From NCBI GenBank assembly GCA_039028975.1, contig JBCCHB010000017.1, positions 62,001 through 126,000 on the forward strand: a stretch of 64,000 bases of DNA, written 5' to 3'. Numbering within the stretch: position 1 is the stretch's first letter; every line of letters starts with the position of its first letter. The notes beneath the pieces are model-generated. The model saw nothing but the letters and a program-made list of their open reading frames with translations. It searched no databases and had not been told where the DNA came from. Origin of the DNA: JAHBNG01 sp039028975. Its GTDB lineage: Bacteria > Chloroflexota > Anaerolineae > Caldilineales > Caldilineaceae. The position numbers and the translations under genes are program-made. Shown piece after piece: positions 1-9,617 of the stretch.

Positions 1-1393
1 GAAGGGCCTCGTCCCCTTCTTGCCAGGTTAACGTCTGATTCTGCCCCAACAGCTCAACTGAACCGACGCTGGCCAGATGGTAGATGGAATTCTTGCCCAA
101 TGACCGAATGCGAATCTGCCCGTCTTCTGGCCACTGCATAACATGGGCATAGAGCACATCACCTTTGATAGTAAATCGGATATCCTCGCTGGTAAAGACA
201 GTACGTTTGGTGTCTGTAAAGGCGCCCTCCATAACCTGAGTCGGTCCTTCGCCACATTCATGCCACGCTCGTGTTCCATAGATCCCCTCGCCATTGACCT
301 TTAGCCACTGTCCGATCTCCCTGAGCATGGCTTGCTCTTCTTCAGGAATGGATCCATCGGCCCGAGGGCCAACATTGAGTAGCAGAGCGCCGTTTTTGCT
401 AACGACGTCGATCAAATCACCGATAATGTCGTTCGCTACTTTGTAGTCGTGGTTGTCGATAAAGCCCCATGAATTTTTGGAGACAGATGTATCATTTTGC
501 CAGAAGAGGCCGTGGGTTCGTCGAACTTGGCCGCGCTCAATGTCAAAGACGGCTACGCCTGCTGGGAACGCGTCATACTTGTGGTTGATGGCAACGCCTT
601 TATTCCATTGCGCGCCAGCGTTATAGTAGTAAGCCGCCATCTGTTTGAGGTAAGGTTTAAAGGCCATATTCTGGATCCACCAATCAAACCAGATGAGTTG
701 GGGCTGATATTTGTCGATCAACTCACAGGTTCGTAGCAGCCAATCCTCTAGGAATGCCTGGTCAGGTGAATTATCATAGTACTGCTCGGTAGGACGCCCA
801 TTGCCCTTCGCCGGGCCATAGAGATCAGCATACTCTGGATCCTGAACATCGGAGGGGAAGTGCATCCCGCCATTCATGAACCACCAATGCTCGGCTCGGT
901 GGCTTGACACGCCAAAGACCATGTCATCAGCACGAACGGCCTCGGCCAGCTCACCTACGATGTCACGTTTGGGGCCCATTTCGACAGCATTCCAGCGACA
1001 GAGATCGCTCTCATACATCTGAAAACCGTCGTGGTGCTCGGCCACGGGCACAACAAAGTTGGCACCGGCGGCCTTAAAGAGGGCAGACCACTCTTTGGCA
1101 TCAAACTTTTCGCCCTTGAACATTGGGATAAAGTCTTTATAGCCAAACTGATCGTGGGGGCCATAGGTAGAGAGGTGGTGCTCGTAGACATTGGATCCTT
1201 TTTCATACATTCTGCGTGGATACCACTCGTTGCCAAAGGCAGGAACAGCATATGGTCCCCAATGAATAAAGATGCCAAACTTGCCATCAACATACCAATC
1301 AGGGAATGTGTAAGCTTCTAGCGAATCCCACGTTGTTGAGAAAGGTCCTGAGGCGATGCCTTCAGAAATCTTTTCCAGGGTTATTTTAGACAT
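1..1393 (-). CDS. Alpha-L-fucosidase, GH29 (C-terminus beyond window)
   Basis: Retaining exo-glycosidase that removes terminal L-fucose. The start codon is the ATG ending at 1393, with AAGGAGA seven bases upstream. 464 codons are visible without a stop before the window edge, so the protein is cut at its C-terminal beta-sandwich. The N-terminal barrel carries GH29 landmarks: GKFGIFIHWGPYAVP near residue 37, the EWY(P/S)RRMY element just after it, the AEHHDGF block near residue 120, and a LIWFDWW strand whose Asp is the family nucleophile position. The later NGALLLNVGPRADGSI block is also typical of GH29. No signal peptide is seen, so the enzyme is probably cytoplasmic and would act on imported fucosides. 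It lies alone at the edge, 185 bp from a DUF58 gene on the same strand. Family assignment is firm; linkage preference cannot be read. Confidence 0.93.
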   Translation of the reverse strand, partial: MSKITLEKISEGIASGPFSTTWDSLEAYTFPDWYVDGKFGIFIHWGPYAVPAFGNEWYPRRMYEKGSNVYEHHLSTYGPHDQFGYKDFIPMFKGEKFDAKEWSALFKAAGANFVVPVAEHHDGFQMYESDLCRWNAVEMGPKRDIVGELAEAVRADDMVFGVSSHRAEHWWFMNGGMHFPSDVQDPEYADLYGPAKGNGRPTEQYYDNSPDQAFLEDWLLRTCELIDKYQPQLIWFDWWIQNMAFKPYLKQMAAYYYNAGAQWNKGVAINHKYDAFPAGVAVFDIERGQVRRTHGLFWQNDTSVSKNSWGFIDNHDYKVANDIIGDLIDVVSKNGALLLNVGPRADGSIPEEEQAMLREIGQWLKVNGEGIYGTRAWHECGEGPTQVMEGAFTDTKRTVFTSEDIRFTIKGDVLYAHVMQWPEDGQIRIRSLGKNSIYHLASVGSVELLGQNQTLTWQEGDEAL

Positions 1394-1578
1394 TTGGTTC
1401 TCCTTGGATAATCCAGTTGCTTGGTGGTTACTCAATGTCATTCAATTAGTAAAGACTGCAATACACGTTCTCTTCGCTCTCCTTGCTCTCCCACCTTTTA
1501 GCCTGAACATTCACTGTGCGTTGCAGCCGGAACAGCTTAACCAAATGACGATGGGTGTAACGATGGGGAATGGCTATA

Positions 1579-2883
1579 TTATAGCTGAGAACGGGCTTTG
1601 AGATCCAAATATCGATTGATGACAGCCATGCTCAATTGGTCGGCAACGATATCGAGCGTTTGCACGCCGCGACGCTCTAAGCTCTCCATCACCATCTGTC
1701 GTTCATCCAGCAGTTGGGCAGCTACGGTACGTTGATAGAGGGAGGCACTATCAAGGATCTCTTGTTCAGCCAGACGCTGAACGCTCGGATCGCGCAAGGT
1801 TACCAGCAATCCCAAGTGTTGACGCTGAACTCGAAACATCTGGGCAATCAGTGCATCTGTGGAAATGCTGCCAGTTAAGTCAGAAAAGACCATTACCATA
1901 CTTCGTTTCTTGTGACGGGCAGCTAAGTAACTGAATGCTTCGTTATAGTCGGGTTCGACAACTTGGCTCTGCACCCCGTAGAGCAACTCCAGCATTCGGT
2001 GAAATTGCCCCTTGCCACTACGGGGTGGGCTCCAAGTCTGGACGTCATCAGCAAAAGTGAGTAGTCCCACCTTATCCCCTTTTAGGGTTGCCACGTATGT
2101 GAGGAGCAGTGCAGCATTGATGGCATAGTCGACCTTGGCCACTTCCCCAACAGGGCTTCCCATCATTCTGCCTAGATCGAGTAGGATAACGATGTTTTGG
2201 CTGCGCTCTGTCTCAAATTCAATGCTGATGGGCTTTCCTCGGCGCGCTGTGGCCTTCCAGTTGATGCGTCGATATTCATCATCAGGCTGATAGTCGCGCA
2301 GCCGCTCAAATTCGGTCCCGCTGCCAAAGATTTTGGTGTTGCGTAACCCCAATTCCCACAATCGATTTTTGCGCAGAAGCAGATCGTATTTTTTGACATC
2401 AACTAGATTTGGATAGACTTTTACAGCTTCGCTTGCCGCTATACGACAGTGCCTTCTAAACAAGCCCAAAACCGATCCCCAACGAAGATAAAGATCCCCA
2501 AATTGATAGTCACCTCGATTGGGCGGTGTTACATCATATGCTATGTGGGTAGATTCTTGAGGAGTTATGGTCTGCGTAAGGATACGATCAGACTCATTTA
2601 TCCTAAACGTAGGTGGCGGATCGTCCCGTACCCATACCGGAACAGGTCGTACCCTTTTGCGCAGGAATATGTCGATGGTAATCTGATTGGGGACAGCTAA
2701 CGACAGCCTTTCATCATGGTGACGAGATAACTGCCAATCTGGAGGAGAGGGTGAGACTTGCCAATCTGCCAAGAAGAGTGCCAGAAGTAAAAGTAACCAC
2801 AACCAGGCGACAATGTACGCACCCAGCGCTAGGAGAATCGTCGTTGCAATCAGAAGGGCAAACAGTCGAAAAGTCACTTGCAT
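1579..2883 (-). CDS. DUF58 domain membrane protein
   Basis: 434 residues. Two hydrophobic helices fill residues 5-39, followed by a long soluble part. Residues about 187-225 hold the DUF58 signature: a GSGTEFERLRDYQPDDEYR segment followed by INWKATARRGKP. A vWA-like strand with LLDLGRMM follows near 234. Proteins of this family usually sit in MoxR ATPase / DUF58 / transglutaminase-like operons and are thought to help assemble metal-dependent complexes in the envelope. None of those partners is next to this copy, so its role here is open. No good Shine-Dalgarno precedes the ATG. The downstream region toward the fucosidase contains no clear terminator. Confidence 0.9.
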   Translation of the reverse strand: MQVTFRLFALLIATTILLALGAYIVAWLWLLLLLALFLADWQVSPSPPDWQLSRHHDERLSLAVPNQITIDIFLRKRVRPVPVWVRDDPPPTFRINESDRILTQTITPQESTHIAYDVTPPNRGDYQFGDLYLRWGSVLGLFRRHCRIAASEAVKVYPNLVDVKKYDLLLRKNRLWELGLRNTKIFGSGTEFERLRDYQPDDEYRRINWKATARRGKPISIEFETERSQNIVILLDLGRMMGSPVGEVAKVDYAINAALLLTYVATLKGDKVGLLTFADDVQTWSPPRSGKGQFHRMLELLYGVQSQVVEPDYNEAFSYLAARHKKRSMVMVFSDLTGSISTDALIAQMFRVQRQHLGLLVTLRDPSVQRLAEQEILDSASLYQRTVAAQLLDERQMVMESLERRGVQTLDIVADQLSMAVINRYLDLKARSQL

Positions 2884-2949
2884 GCCTATATTGTAACGAC
2901 TTTTTGATTATTGTGCGAGCTGATAAGCGCTTTATTCAATGATGAATGA

Positions 2950-2999
2950 GTATACCCCATGCAATTTCTGAGAAGCAGACGAATCTGCACGAGGTATAC
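2950..2999. repeat. Stem-loop downstream of the large glycosidase gene
   Basis: Inverted arms of 14 bp (GTATACCCCATGCA at 2950-2963 and its partner at 2986-2999, two mismatches) lie 20 bp past the stop codon of the minus-strand glycosidase. A T-run is missing on the minus strand, so this is a transcript-end hairpin or a small palindromic element rather than a classical rho-independent terminator. Confidence 0.6.
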
Positions 3000-3018
3000 C
3001 CTTTGAAGGCTAAAAGGT

Positions 3019-6000
3019 TTACGAACTGATTAGAGGAATATAGATGCTCTGGTCAGTAGGTTCTAAATCTCTAGGATCTCTTGTTGACGTTGGTGTCGCT
3101 GTCGGCACCTGTGTTGGCGTCATTTGAGTTGCATCTGTCGTTGGCGTGCTGGTAGGTGTCTCTGTTGCAGTAGGTGTAATTGTTGGCGTAATTGTTGGCG
3201 TGTGCGTCGGTGCCCCTGGTGTAACGGGGGTTGCAGTCAACGTCGGCGTTGGCGTGGCAGTTGGCGGTGATGGCGTTGGTGTATCTGTGATCTCAGGCGT
3301 TGGCAATATCTCGTTTTGCGGCAACATGATGGTTTGGGCCACATTCACAGGCGGTAGTACAGGATAAATGGGCGCAACAGCCAGTGCAACCGGAGCAGCC
3401 GTGTCATAGCCAAAGACTCTAAGACTGTAGAAATCGGGTGAGGAACCCGCTTCCATGATGACAGAGAAGGTAAATTTACCCGCGCTATCCGTCATTATCT
3501 TCGGTGTAACCACATTGTCATTCACCAGAATCGTCAGCTCTTCATTTGCACCAAAATTGATGCCACTAATCATAAAGTGGCTACCTGGCGCTCCTGTGGC
3601 ATCTGTTAATATCGTCAACCCAGGTTGGGGAATGGGCGTCTCCGTTGGCGTGGGCGTCAACGTGGGGGTAGGTGATGGTGTCAGTGTAGGTGCTGCCGTC
3701 GGCGGTACCTCTGTATAAGGAGAGAGATACTGACCATCGATTAGTTGTAAGGTAAAGCCCGGTCCTTCCCAACCCACTTGGAAGCGATCTCCGCCTGTAC
3801 GCTGAACGTGGAGGCCTTCAACATAGTAGACATTGGCGGCATCTAGCTCGATCCCGACTGATTTTTGGCTTGGGTATTTGCTCCAATCCAGTGGGTTGGC
3901 CCACCCTGGGAAGCTTGAAATTTCGACCATATTGTTGGAACTTGTTCCCCCAACCACATTGGGTGCGTTCGGCACAGTGCTCATCCACAATTCGCCGACA
4001 TCGTCCCCGGCTGTGTAGAAGTAGTAGGTACCGGAAACGGGTGGATGGAGATAGCCACGCAGTCGGGTTCCATAGTAATCGCCAAAACCGGATTGACCCT
4101 CGAAGGTGTTTGACGTCCCTTCACCCGATGGGCTATCTGGATAGTTCGGATTCACTTCCGTAAAGCCTGTAATGTATTTGGTGCTTGAAATGTTGGTCCA
4201 CCACTGCATATCAATATAACCAGCACCACCTCCAGGCGGTGGTAAAATGGTCACGTTTGCCGGTGTAGGTGATGGGGTTGGTGTAGGCGGATTGATACAG
4301 GTTGTTTGGATTTCGGCTCGCCTGGGAGCACCAAACCAAGCTCGAACCAGATTTTCAGCCGGCTTGTTATGGGGTGAGTAGCCATCATCACAAGTACCGC
4401 TGTTGTTGGCACCATCTGTCCAATCCCACCAGAAGATGCCACCGAACCAAGCTTCATCATGAAAGACTTCTAGCAGCGCTTGGTACGTATCTACCTGTTC
4501 CTGCAAATCAATCCCTGCGCTTCCTCCTCCTCTACAATAGTAGCACCAAGGTTGCCGATTTGCACCATCCCAACTGCGGTACCCAAGCTCGGTGAATATA
4601 ATCGGCTTACCCGGATACTTATTGGCCAGTGCCGCCAAGTGGTTCCGAGCGGGAATCCAGGCCTCTTTGATTTCTTGAACTGTGGGGTCATTCTGGTCCG
4701 TCAGGTTGTAGTAACCATCAATTCCAATGTAATCAAGGTTCCCCCAAAACTGGACGCAATCTGGATCATCGACGTTACTGGGGCCGTTCTCATTAAAACA
4801 ATCTTCGCTTGTATGATTGGCAGCATAGGTTAGCGGGCCACTATAGCGTTCTTTGACGCCAGCAATGATCGTTTCCCAATTCGTTTTACGATGCGCGCTG
4901 GAGACTAGCTCCGTTCCCACAGCAAACATATCTACACCATTGGCTTCGGCAAATGTCGCGTAATGATTGATGAAATTGGCATAGGAAGCAAACCATTCAT
5001 TCCAATCTGCGTCTGTAAATTCAGGGCCGATTCGCCCACGGAATGCATCATCATCATATTGAAGGTTGACATGGGGCTTGAGGAGGACCTTTAATCCTTC
5101 TGCATGCGCCTTGTTGATGGCATGGGTCAAGTCTGCATCAAGGGGTGTCAGGGCATTGGTATAGATGGTTTTCGTATTGCGATTCTCCTGATACCAAGTT
5201 GTCAGAAGGCTTACCCAGTTGGCTCCTGTATCCGCCATATTTTCAAACGAGCGATCTGAATCGGCCGTATTATATTGGTTGGGTCCATACTTGGCATAGC
5301 CAAAGCCCTGGATAGCAAAGGTGTCTGTCATAACGGCCGTGGGGGTTGGTGTTGGCACTGGCGTAGCAATGCTGCCAAAGTCTGATGCCGAAAGGTATTG
5401 CCCAGTGATTAACTGCTGGGCAAAGCCGGGACCAGCCCAAGCCACGGACAGACTACCCTCTATGCCCGAACTAATAGAGCCATCATCTGCGTTGACCATC
5501 AACGCTTCTATATAATACTTCTGGCCCGCTAAGAGAGCGATCTCTACAGATTTCTGGGTTGGATATTTATTCCAATTACGCGTTTCTGTCCAGGCTGTCA
5601 CCTCGGCAACCTTTTGAAGATTAGCAGGTGTAGCGTCAGTGCTCAGATGCAGTTCAGCTACATCATCACCAGCGATCCAGAAGGTGTAGTTGCCGCTTAC
5701 AGGTGGATGAACATAGCCACTTAAGCGAGCACCATAGAAATCACCTTCGTCTCTTGGCATTTCAAAATAAGAGACAAAATCGGCAAAAATTGGACTATCT
5801 GGATAACGCTCATTACTTGTTAAGCCAGAGATACCATCTTGTGCATCAACGGGGCCCCACCATTCGTAGGTAAATTGGCCAGAGCCAGAACCGGCCGGAG
5901 GTAGAGGGGGCGGATTCGTAGCTGTGGCATCAGGCGTGGGGGTTGCCGTAGCTTCGGAACAGGTTGACGAAATTGCACGCTCTGTCTGACCATACCAGCG

Positions 6001-7059
6001 ACGAACGACATTTTCGGCTGGCTTGTTAAAGGGCGTATACCCAGTGTCACAAGGGCCGCTAGGTTCTGTATCAAAGACCCAAAGGTAGGCACCTTCAAAA
6101 TAGGATTTTTGAGAAAAGATCTCAAAGAGGACTTCATATAGATCCACCTGCTCTTGTAGATCAACTGCACCAGGGCAGTTATAGCACCAAGGAGCCATGT
6201 TGCTACCGTCCACACTCCGATAGCCGATTTCAGTTAGCACAACGGGTTTGTTGCCATTGCTGGCCGATACTTGGTCGATGGACGCCAAGCTATTTTCGCC
6301 GTAGCGATTATTCGTCCAGGCATCCTTGATCTGCTGCTTTGTTGGGTTGGTGATGTTGGTCAGGTGGTAGTAAGCGTCAATTCCGATGTAGTCCATCAGA
6401 TCCCAGAAGGTGACGTTTCCTTCATTGCCGTGATTGGCGGCATACATCAGCTCACCGCTAAAAATCCCATCGATCTCTTGAATAAGCGGCCTCCACTCGG
6501 GGCGGACCACCGTTTTTTCTAGTTCGGTGCCGACCGTAAAGTACTCTACACCGTTGTCTTCAGCCAATTGGGCATAGACCAACATGTGGGTTCGGTAGGA
6601 TGCAAACCAATTTGTCCACCATTCCGTATCGGTGCGGGGGTTGCCATCGGGACCCCGACCAATCTCGCCCCGCCAGTCATCAGAGTCATAGGCAAGGTCA
6701 ATATGGACTTTGAGATTCACTTTTATGCCCAACGAATGGGCTGTCTGAATAACATGAGCCAAATCTGCGTTGGTTGGAGTATTCGCCGTTTTATAAATCT
6801 GAGTTGACTCAACATTGTTCTGATAGATGGTTGCCAAAAGAGTCATGGAATTGGCACCCACTGCCTTCATCTCAGCAATTGCGGCATCTGATTCGCTACT
6901 ACTATAGTAGCCGGAATAGTAGGCTGCATACCCAAATCCTTTTTGCGCCGTTTCAGGAAGCGAGGTCTGGGCGTAAAGCAAAGGAAAACTTTGTTGAGCG
7001 GCAATCATTAGAAGTAGGACCGCAATACAGGATAGCAAGATAGGCCATCTTATTCTCAT
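3019..7059 (-). CDS. Secreted giant glycosidase: two [GH-A TIM barrel (GH113-like) + PA14] modules
   Basis: 1346 residues from the ATG ending at 7059; a TTG 18 bp upstream is a weaker alternative. Order: signal peptide 1-31; TIM barrel 1 (about 40-365); Thr/Pro linker; PA14 domain 1 (about 395-555); barrel 2 (about 580-915); PA14 domain 2 (about 945-1110); a TPTP linker; a TIG/IPT-like beta domain (about 1147-1235); a long Thr/Pro stretch; and the C-terminal tail SIYIPLISS. The two barrels are clearly homologous: both have VGTEL (Glu179, Glu717), the likely acid/base, and a T-E-(I/L)-G-Y-R-S nucleophile motif (Glu277, Glu824). Both also share DYIGID, PWCY, DLQEQVD and NKPAEN blocks. This layout fits clan GH-A, closest in my judgement to GH113 beta-mannanases, but the substrate is not proven. 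PA14 domains are carbohydrate or adhesion modules. The protein should be exported and act on polymers outside the cell. Confidence 0.72.
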   Translation of the reverse strand: MRIRWPILLSCIAVLLLMIAAQQSFPLLYAQTSLPETAQKGFGYAAYYSGYYSSSESDAAIAEMKAVGANSMTLLATIYQNNVESTQIYKTANTPTNADLAHVIQTAHSLGIKVNLKVHIDLAYDSDDWRGEIGRGPDGNPRTDTEWWTNWFASYRTHMLVYAQLAEDNGVEYFTVGTELEKTVVRPEWRPLIQEIDGIFSGELMYAANHGNEGNVTFWDLMDYIGIDAYYHLTNITNPTKQQIKDAWTNNRYGENSLASIDQVSASNGNKPVVLTEIGYRSVDGSNMAPWCYNCPGAVDLQEQVDLYEVLFEIFSQKSYFEGAYLWVFDTEPSGPCDTGYTPFNKPAENVVRRWYGQTERAISSTCSEATATPTPDATATNPPPLPPAGSGSGQFTYEWWGPVDAQDGISGLTSNERYPDSPIFADFVSYFEMPRDEGDFYGARLSGYVHPPVSGNYTFWIAGDDVAELHLSTDATPANLQKVAEVTAWTETRNWNKYPTQKSVEIALLAGQKYYIEALMVNADDGSISSGIEGSLSVAWAGPGFAQQLITGQYLSASDFGSIATPVPTPTPTAVMTDTFAIQGFGYAKYGPNQYNTADSDRSFENMADTGANWVSLLTTWYQENRNTKTIYTNALTPLDADLTHAINKAHAEGLKVLLKPHVNLQYDDDAFRGRIGPEFTDADWNEWFASYANFINHYATFAEANGVDMFAVGTELVSSAHRKTNWETIIAGVKERYSGPLTYAANHTSEDCFNENGPSNVDDPDCVQFWGNLDYIGIDGYYNLTDQNDPTVQEIKEAWIPARNHLAALANKYPGKPIIFTELGYRSWDGANRQPWCYYCRGGGSAGIDLQEQVDTYQALLEVFHDEAWFGGIFWWDWTDGANNSGTCDDGYSPHNKPAENLVRAWFGAPRRAEIQTTCINPPTPTPSPTPANVTILPPPGGGAGYIDMQWWTNISSTKYITGFTEVNPNYPDSPSGEGTSNTFEGQSGFGDYYGTRLRGYLHPPVSGTYYFYTAGDDVGELWMSTVPNAPNVVGGTSSNNMVEISSFPGWANPLDWSKYPSQKSVGIELDAANVYYVEGLHVQRTGGDRFQVGWEGPGFTLQLIDGQYLSPYTEVPPTAAPTLTPSPTPTLTPTPTETPIPQPGLTILTDATGAPGSHFMISGINFGANEELTILVNDNVVTPKIMTDSAGKFTFSVIMEAGSSPDFYSLRVFGYDTAAPVALAVAPIYPVLPPVNVAQTIMLPQNEILPTPEITDTPTPSPPTATPTPTLTATPVTPGAPTHTPTITPTITPTATETPTSTPTTDATQMTPTQVPTATPTSTRDPRDLEPTDQSIYIPLISS

Positions 7060-7739
7060 GGTTTCGTTCTCTTTCAATCTAGATATTCTGTTATCGTAGT
7101 GTTATTACTTCGGCATCACTCCGAATCTGTCCTGGGTAGTCGAAGGAATAAGCCTGAGGAACCAAAGAGTCTCTCATTGTCATTACGATATACTGATATA
7201 GCTTACGAGGGGGGAAGTCGTAACAATTCGTATTCGATTTATATTTGGTATAATGCACGCCGCACTGTGAATGTTTGGCATCCGTACCAAACAAATACAA
7301 TGGAGCATTGCGACCGTAACCGAACTGTCAGCGGCACCAGGGAGGAAAATCCTCCATTGGGTCGCACTCTACCTATACCTTACGTACTTTGGCTTGAGAA
7401 CCGGAATCTGTCTTATCCACAGGAACCCAGCCAAAGAATATAAGGTTGTAAATTTGACATACAGACTGGAAATCTAATCATTTACTATACTCACGCTCCG
7501 CATAAAGTAACATCTTCTCTCGAGTAGAGGTGTTATATTATCGCGACTGCCAGTATAATGGTTAGGTGGGTACAGGGCATAGATGTACATACGATACATC
7601 CTTGGGCAAAGCATATGGTAACAGAGACGTAGTGAGCAAGATGTTTCAATTTGCTTATAATACGGTAAGTGGCAAGGACAGACTATCATCCTGTAATCTT
7701 GCCTGCCTGTAAACCTGCCTACTAGCAACCCTTATCTTC
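7060..7739. other. Non-coding stretch, 680 bp, with one repeat A copy
   Basis: No reading frame here has a ribosome-binding site, family motifs or sensible composition. The stretch should hold the promoter of the giant glycosidase (reading left) and the end of the dehydratase gene. Apart from the repeat A copy at 7486-7557 nothing is recognised. Confidence 0.6.
7486..7557 (+). repeat. Dispersed repeat A, copy 1
   Basis: About 72 bp beginning TATACTCACGCTCCGCATAA and ending GACTGCCAGTATA, so the termini read TATACT...AGTATA. Related copies are at 27566-27643, 27775-27849 and, inverted, 41631-41699. Shared blocks are ACTCAGG-n-TCCGCATAAA-n-TAACA, a TTCTC box and GGTGTTATA. Confidence 0.6.
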
Positions 7740-8885
7740 TCACTGTAAGGGGAGTGCAGTGGATGAATCGCTTCCACTTGCCACTTGCTTGCGATGCGCT
7801 TCGACGACGTCCCAGTTGAGACGATGGCCTAATCCAGGCTGGGTGGAGAGGGTCAGGTGTCCGGCGTTGATGTGCTCCGGTGGGTCCAGTAAGTTCGCGC
7901 GCCAGTCCGCTTCTCCCCAGGCATGTTCAAGAATGTAAAAATTGCTGGTCGTGCTAACAACTTGGGCTGTCGCCGCAGTTGCAACAGGACCGGCTGGCTG
8001 ATGAGGGGCCACGAGTATCTGCTTCATGCGGGCGGCAGCAGCGATCTTCTTGGTCTCCATGAGACCACCATCATGTTTAACGTCCGGCATGATGACATCG
8101 ACGACCCGTTCGGTTAGAAAGGGTGCAAACCCCTCTAGAGCGAAGATGCTTTCGGCGGAGGCTGTGGGCATCGGTACCGCAGTTGTCACTCTGGCCAGAT
8201 CAGCGAGATTAGAAGCCGGTACGGGTTCCTCATACCAGAAGAGGTTACACTCGGCCAATTCATGGCCTACTCGTATCGCCTCAGATGCTTCCATACGGCT
8301 ATGGCAATCCACGGCCAATTCCACGTCATCTCCAATGGCGTCTCGAACGGCCTTGACACGCTCTACCCCTGTGCGCCACGCGGCATTTGGGCCAGTATGT
8401 TTGTGATAAGGGCCATTGACTTCATCAAAAGGAGCTAACTTGATGGCGGTATAGCCTTCTTCAACAGCCCGTGTGGCAGCGTGGGCAAACCCAGAAGGAG
8501 AGCGATCCTGCACGTGACGGTTGATATTGGCATAAAGCCTTAGCTCTTGGTGCAGGGAACCCCCAAATAATGTATGAATCGGAACCGCTAAATGTTGCCC
8601 CAAAATATCCCACAGGGCTTGTTCAATGCCGCTCAGAACCGTGGCTGCAATGCGACCTCCTTTTAAACGGGCCAATTGAAGCCAGATGGATTCGATTGAA
8701 CGAGGATCTTGGCCAATCAGCAGAGATGTAAAGTGAGCCAAAACTCCCAATGCCAGCTGATCGTTGCTGCTGTGGCTGGCCTCGCCAACGCCGGTAATGT
8801 CTTCATCCGTATGGACCAAAATAAATAACCAGTCGCCTCTGTGGTTGACTTCAACGATTACTGGTTCGATTCCTATGATTTTCAT
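7740..8885 (-). CDS. Enolase-superfamily (mandelate racemase/galactonate dehydratase-like) enzyme
   Basis: 381 residues, a normal length for the family. The N-terminal capping domain (1-110) is followed by the barrel. Metal ligands are in place: Asp193 in VDCHSR, Glu219 in YEEPVP and Glu245 in SAESIF. Lys149 (AIKLAPF) and the His295/Asp268 pair (VAPHQPAG and MPDVKHDGG) supply acid/base chemistry. This His-Asp dyad and the context point to a sugar-acid dehydratase that turns an aldonate into a 2-keto-3-deoxy acid. The HpaI-type aldolase at 43.9 kb could use such a product, but the two genes are not linked. AGGAGGGA lies five bases before the ATG. The substrate cannot be read from sequence alone. 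Confidence 0.85.
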   Translation of the reverse strand: MKIIGIEPVIVEVNHRGDWLFILVHTDEDITGVGEASHSSNDQLALGVLAHFTSLLIGQDPRSIESIWLQLARLKGGRIAATVLSGIEQALWDILGQHLAVPIHTLFGGSLHQELRLYANINRHVQDRSPSGFAHAATRAVEEGYTAIKLAPFDEVNGPYHKHTGPNAAWRTGVERVKAVRDAIGDDVELAVDCHSRMEASEAIRVGHELAECNLFWYEEPVPASNLADLARVTTAVPMPTASAESIFALEGFAPFLTERVVDVIMPDVKHDGGLMETKKIAAAARMKQILVAPHQPAGPVATAATAQVVSTTSNFYILEHAWGEADWRANLLDPPEHINAGHLTLSTQPGLGHRLNWDVVEAHRKQVASGSDSSTALPLQ

Positions 8886-8916
8886 GATTCCCTCCTAGGT
8901 TCTATCTCAAAATAGA

Positions 8917-9141
8917 TGGCCAGAAAGCTTGTCCCTTTGAAGATGGCAATATCCTCCCTGAACAGAAGATACTGTTGGTGAATTGTTTGTTGAGCGAGCA
9001 CGCCCCGTGCGGCTATGCGTCAGAAACCGGCACGAGGCGTGCCTACCCCCACATCGTATGGACATTTTTGAATTCGCTAACAGTATCACAGAATGTTCCA
9101 GAGCGGATTGGACAAGAGTCGGAACAAGACTTTTCTGGCCA
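8917..9141. mobile_element. MITE-like repeat B, copy 1 (with internal insertion)
   Basis: Terminal inverted repeats of about 19 bp: TGGCCAGAAAGCTTGTCCC at 8917-8935 and GGAACAAGACTTTTCTGGCC at 9121-9140. No coding potential. Compared with copy 3 (49877-49976) the ends match, including GAAGATGG and GAGCGGATTGGACAAGAGTCGG. The centre is about 125 bp longer and contains a second stem, GCACGCCCCGTGCGG at 8998-9012 pairing with CCGGCACGAGGCGTGC at 9028-9043. A palindromic element may have nested inside the repeat. Confidence 0.7.
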
Positions 9142-9462
9142 AGTATAAGCACGTCCACGTACGACACGCCTTATGCCGCTGGGTAGCCCCCGCTGCGATC
9201 TACTGAATATATCATTTGCATAGATGAAGCGACCAATTTGAGTTGAACATACGACGGCTTGTCAACGAAAGAGCGTTTCAATTGCGGGCAATCCAACAGC
9301 CGATATCCCGTCCAAAACACGGTGTGCAGTAGCGAGTACCGAATAGTTCAGCCGGACTGTAGCGATCCGAATCATAGGGTATGATGGCACCAACCAAACC
9401 TGACGCACCTATAGGTGGCGTGCTGAAGATGATTCCAACGCTTAACTGCACGATGGAGAAAA

Positions 9463-9550
9463 ACTTATACTGCGGTCGATTTGAAAACCGTACTTTTCTG
9501 TAGCCCTACCAAAGTACCCAAAGTATGTCCTTCAAACAGAGCTGCGTATA
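9463..9550 (+). repeat. MITE-like repeat C, copy 1
   Basis: About 88 bp from CTTATACTGCGGTCG to CAAACAGAGCTGCGTATAG. It shares TGCGGT(C/T)G, TTGAAAAC, CTACCA and CAAACAGAGCT blocks with 39053-39151. Inverted relatives are at 41555-41640 and 50060-50138. Confidence 0.62.
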
Positions 9551-9617
9551 GAAACCCCTAAAGTGAATTTATTTGAAGTGCCTAGTTTGACTGATACTCT
9601 TTAAACGAGGGGGAAAG

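Larger units (their letters stand above)
8886..9617. other. Non-coding stretch, 730 bp, divergent promoter region with repeats B and C
   Basis: Lies between divergent genes (dehydratase left, solute-binding fusion right). It holds repeat B copy 1 (8917-9141) and repeat C copy 1 (9463-9550). Short frames on both strands inside repeat B lack start signals and are rejected as genes. Confidence 0.6.

Noticed and set aside
3146..3718. Plus-strand frames rich in Gly-Val repeats opposite the giant glycosidase
   Set aside because: They are the antisense reading of the Thr/Pro linker of the glycosidase and have no ribosome-binding site.
8907..9186. Opposed short frames between the dehydratase and the triple binding protein
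   Set aside because: They lie inside MITE-like repeat B and its nested palindrome and lack start signals.
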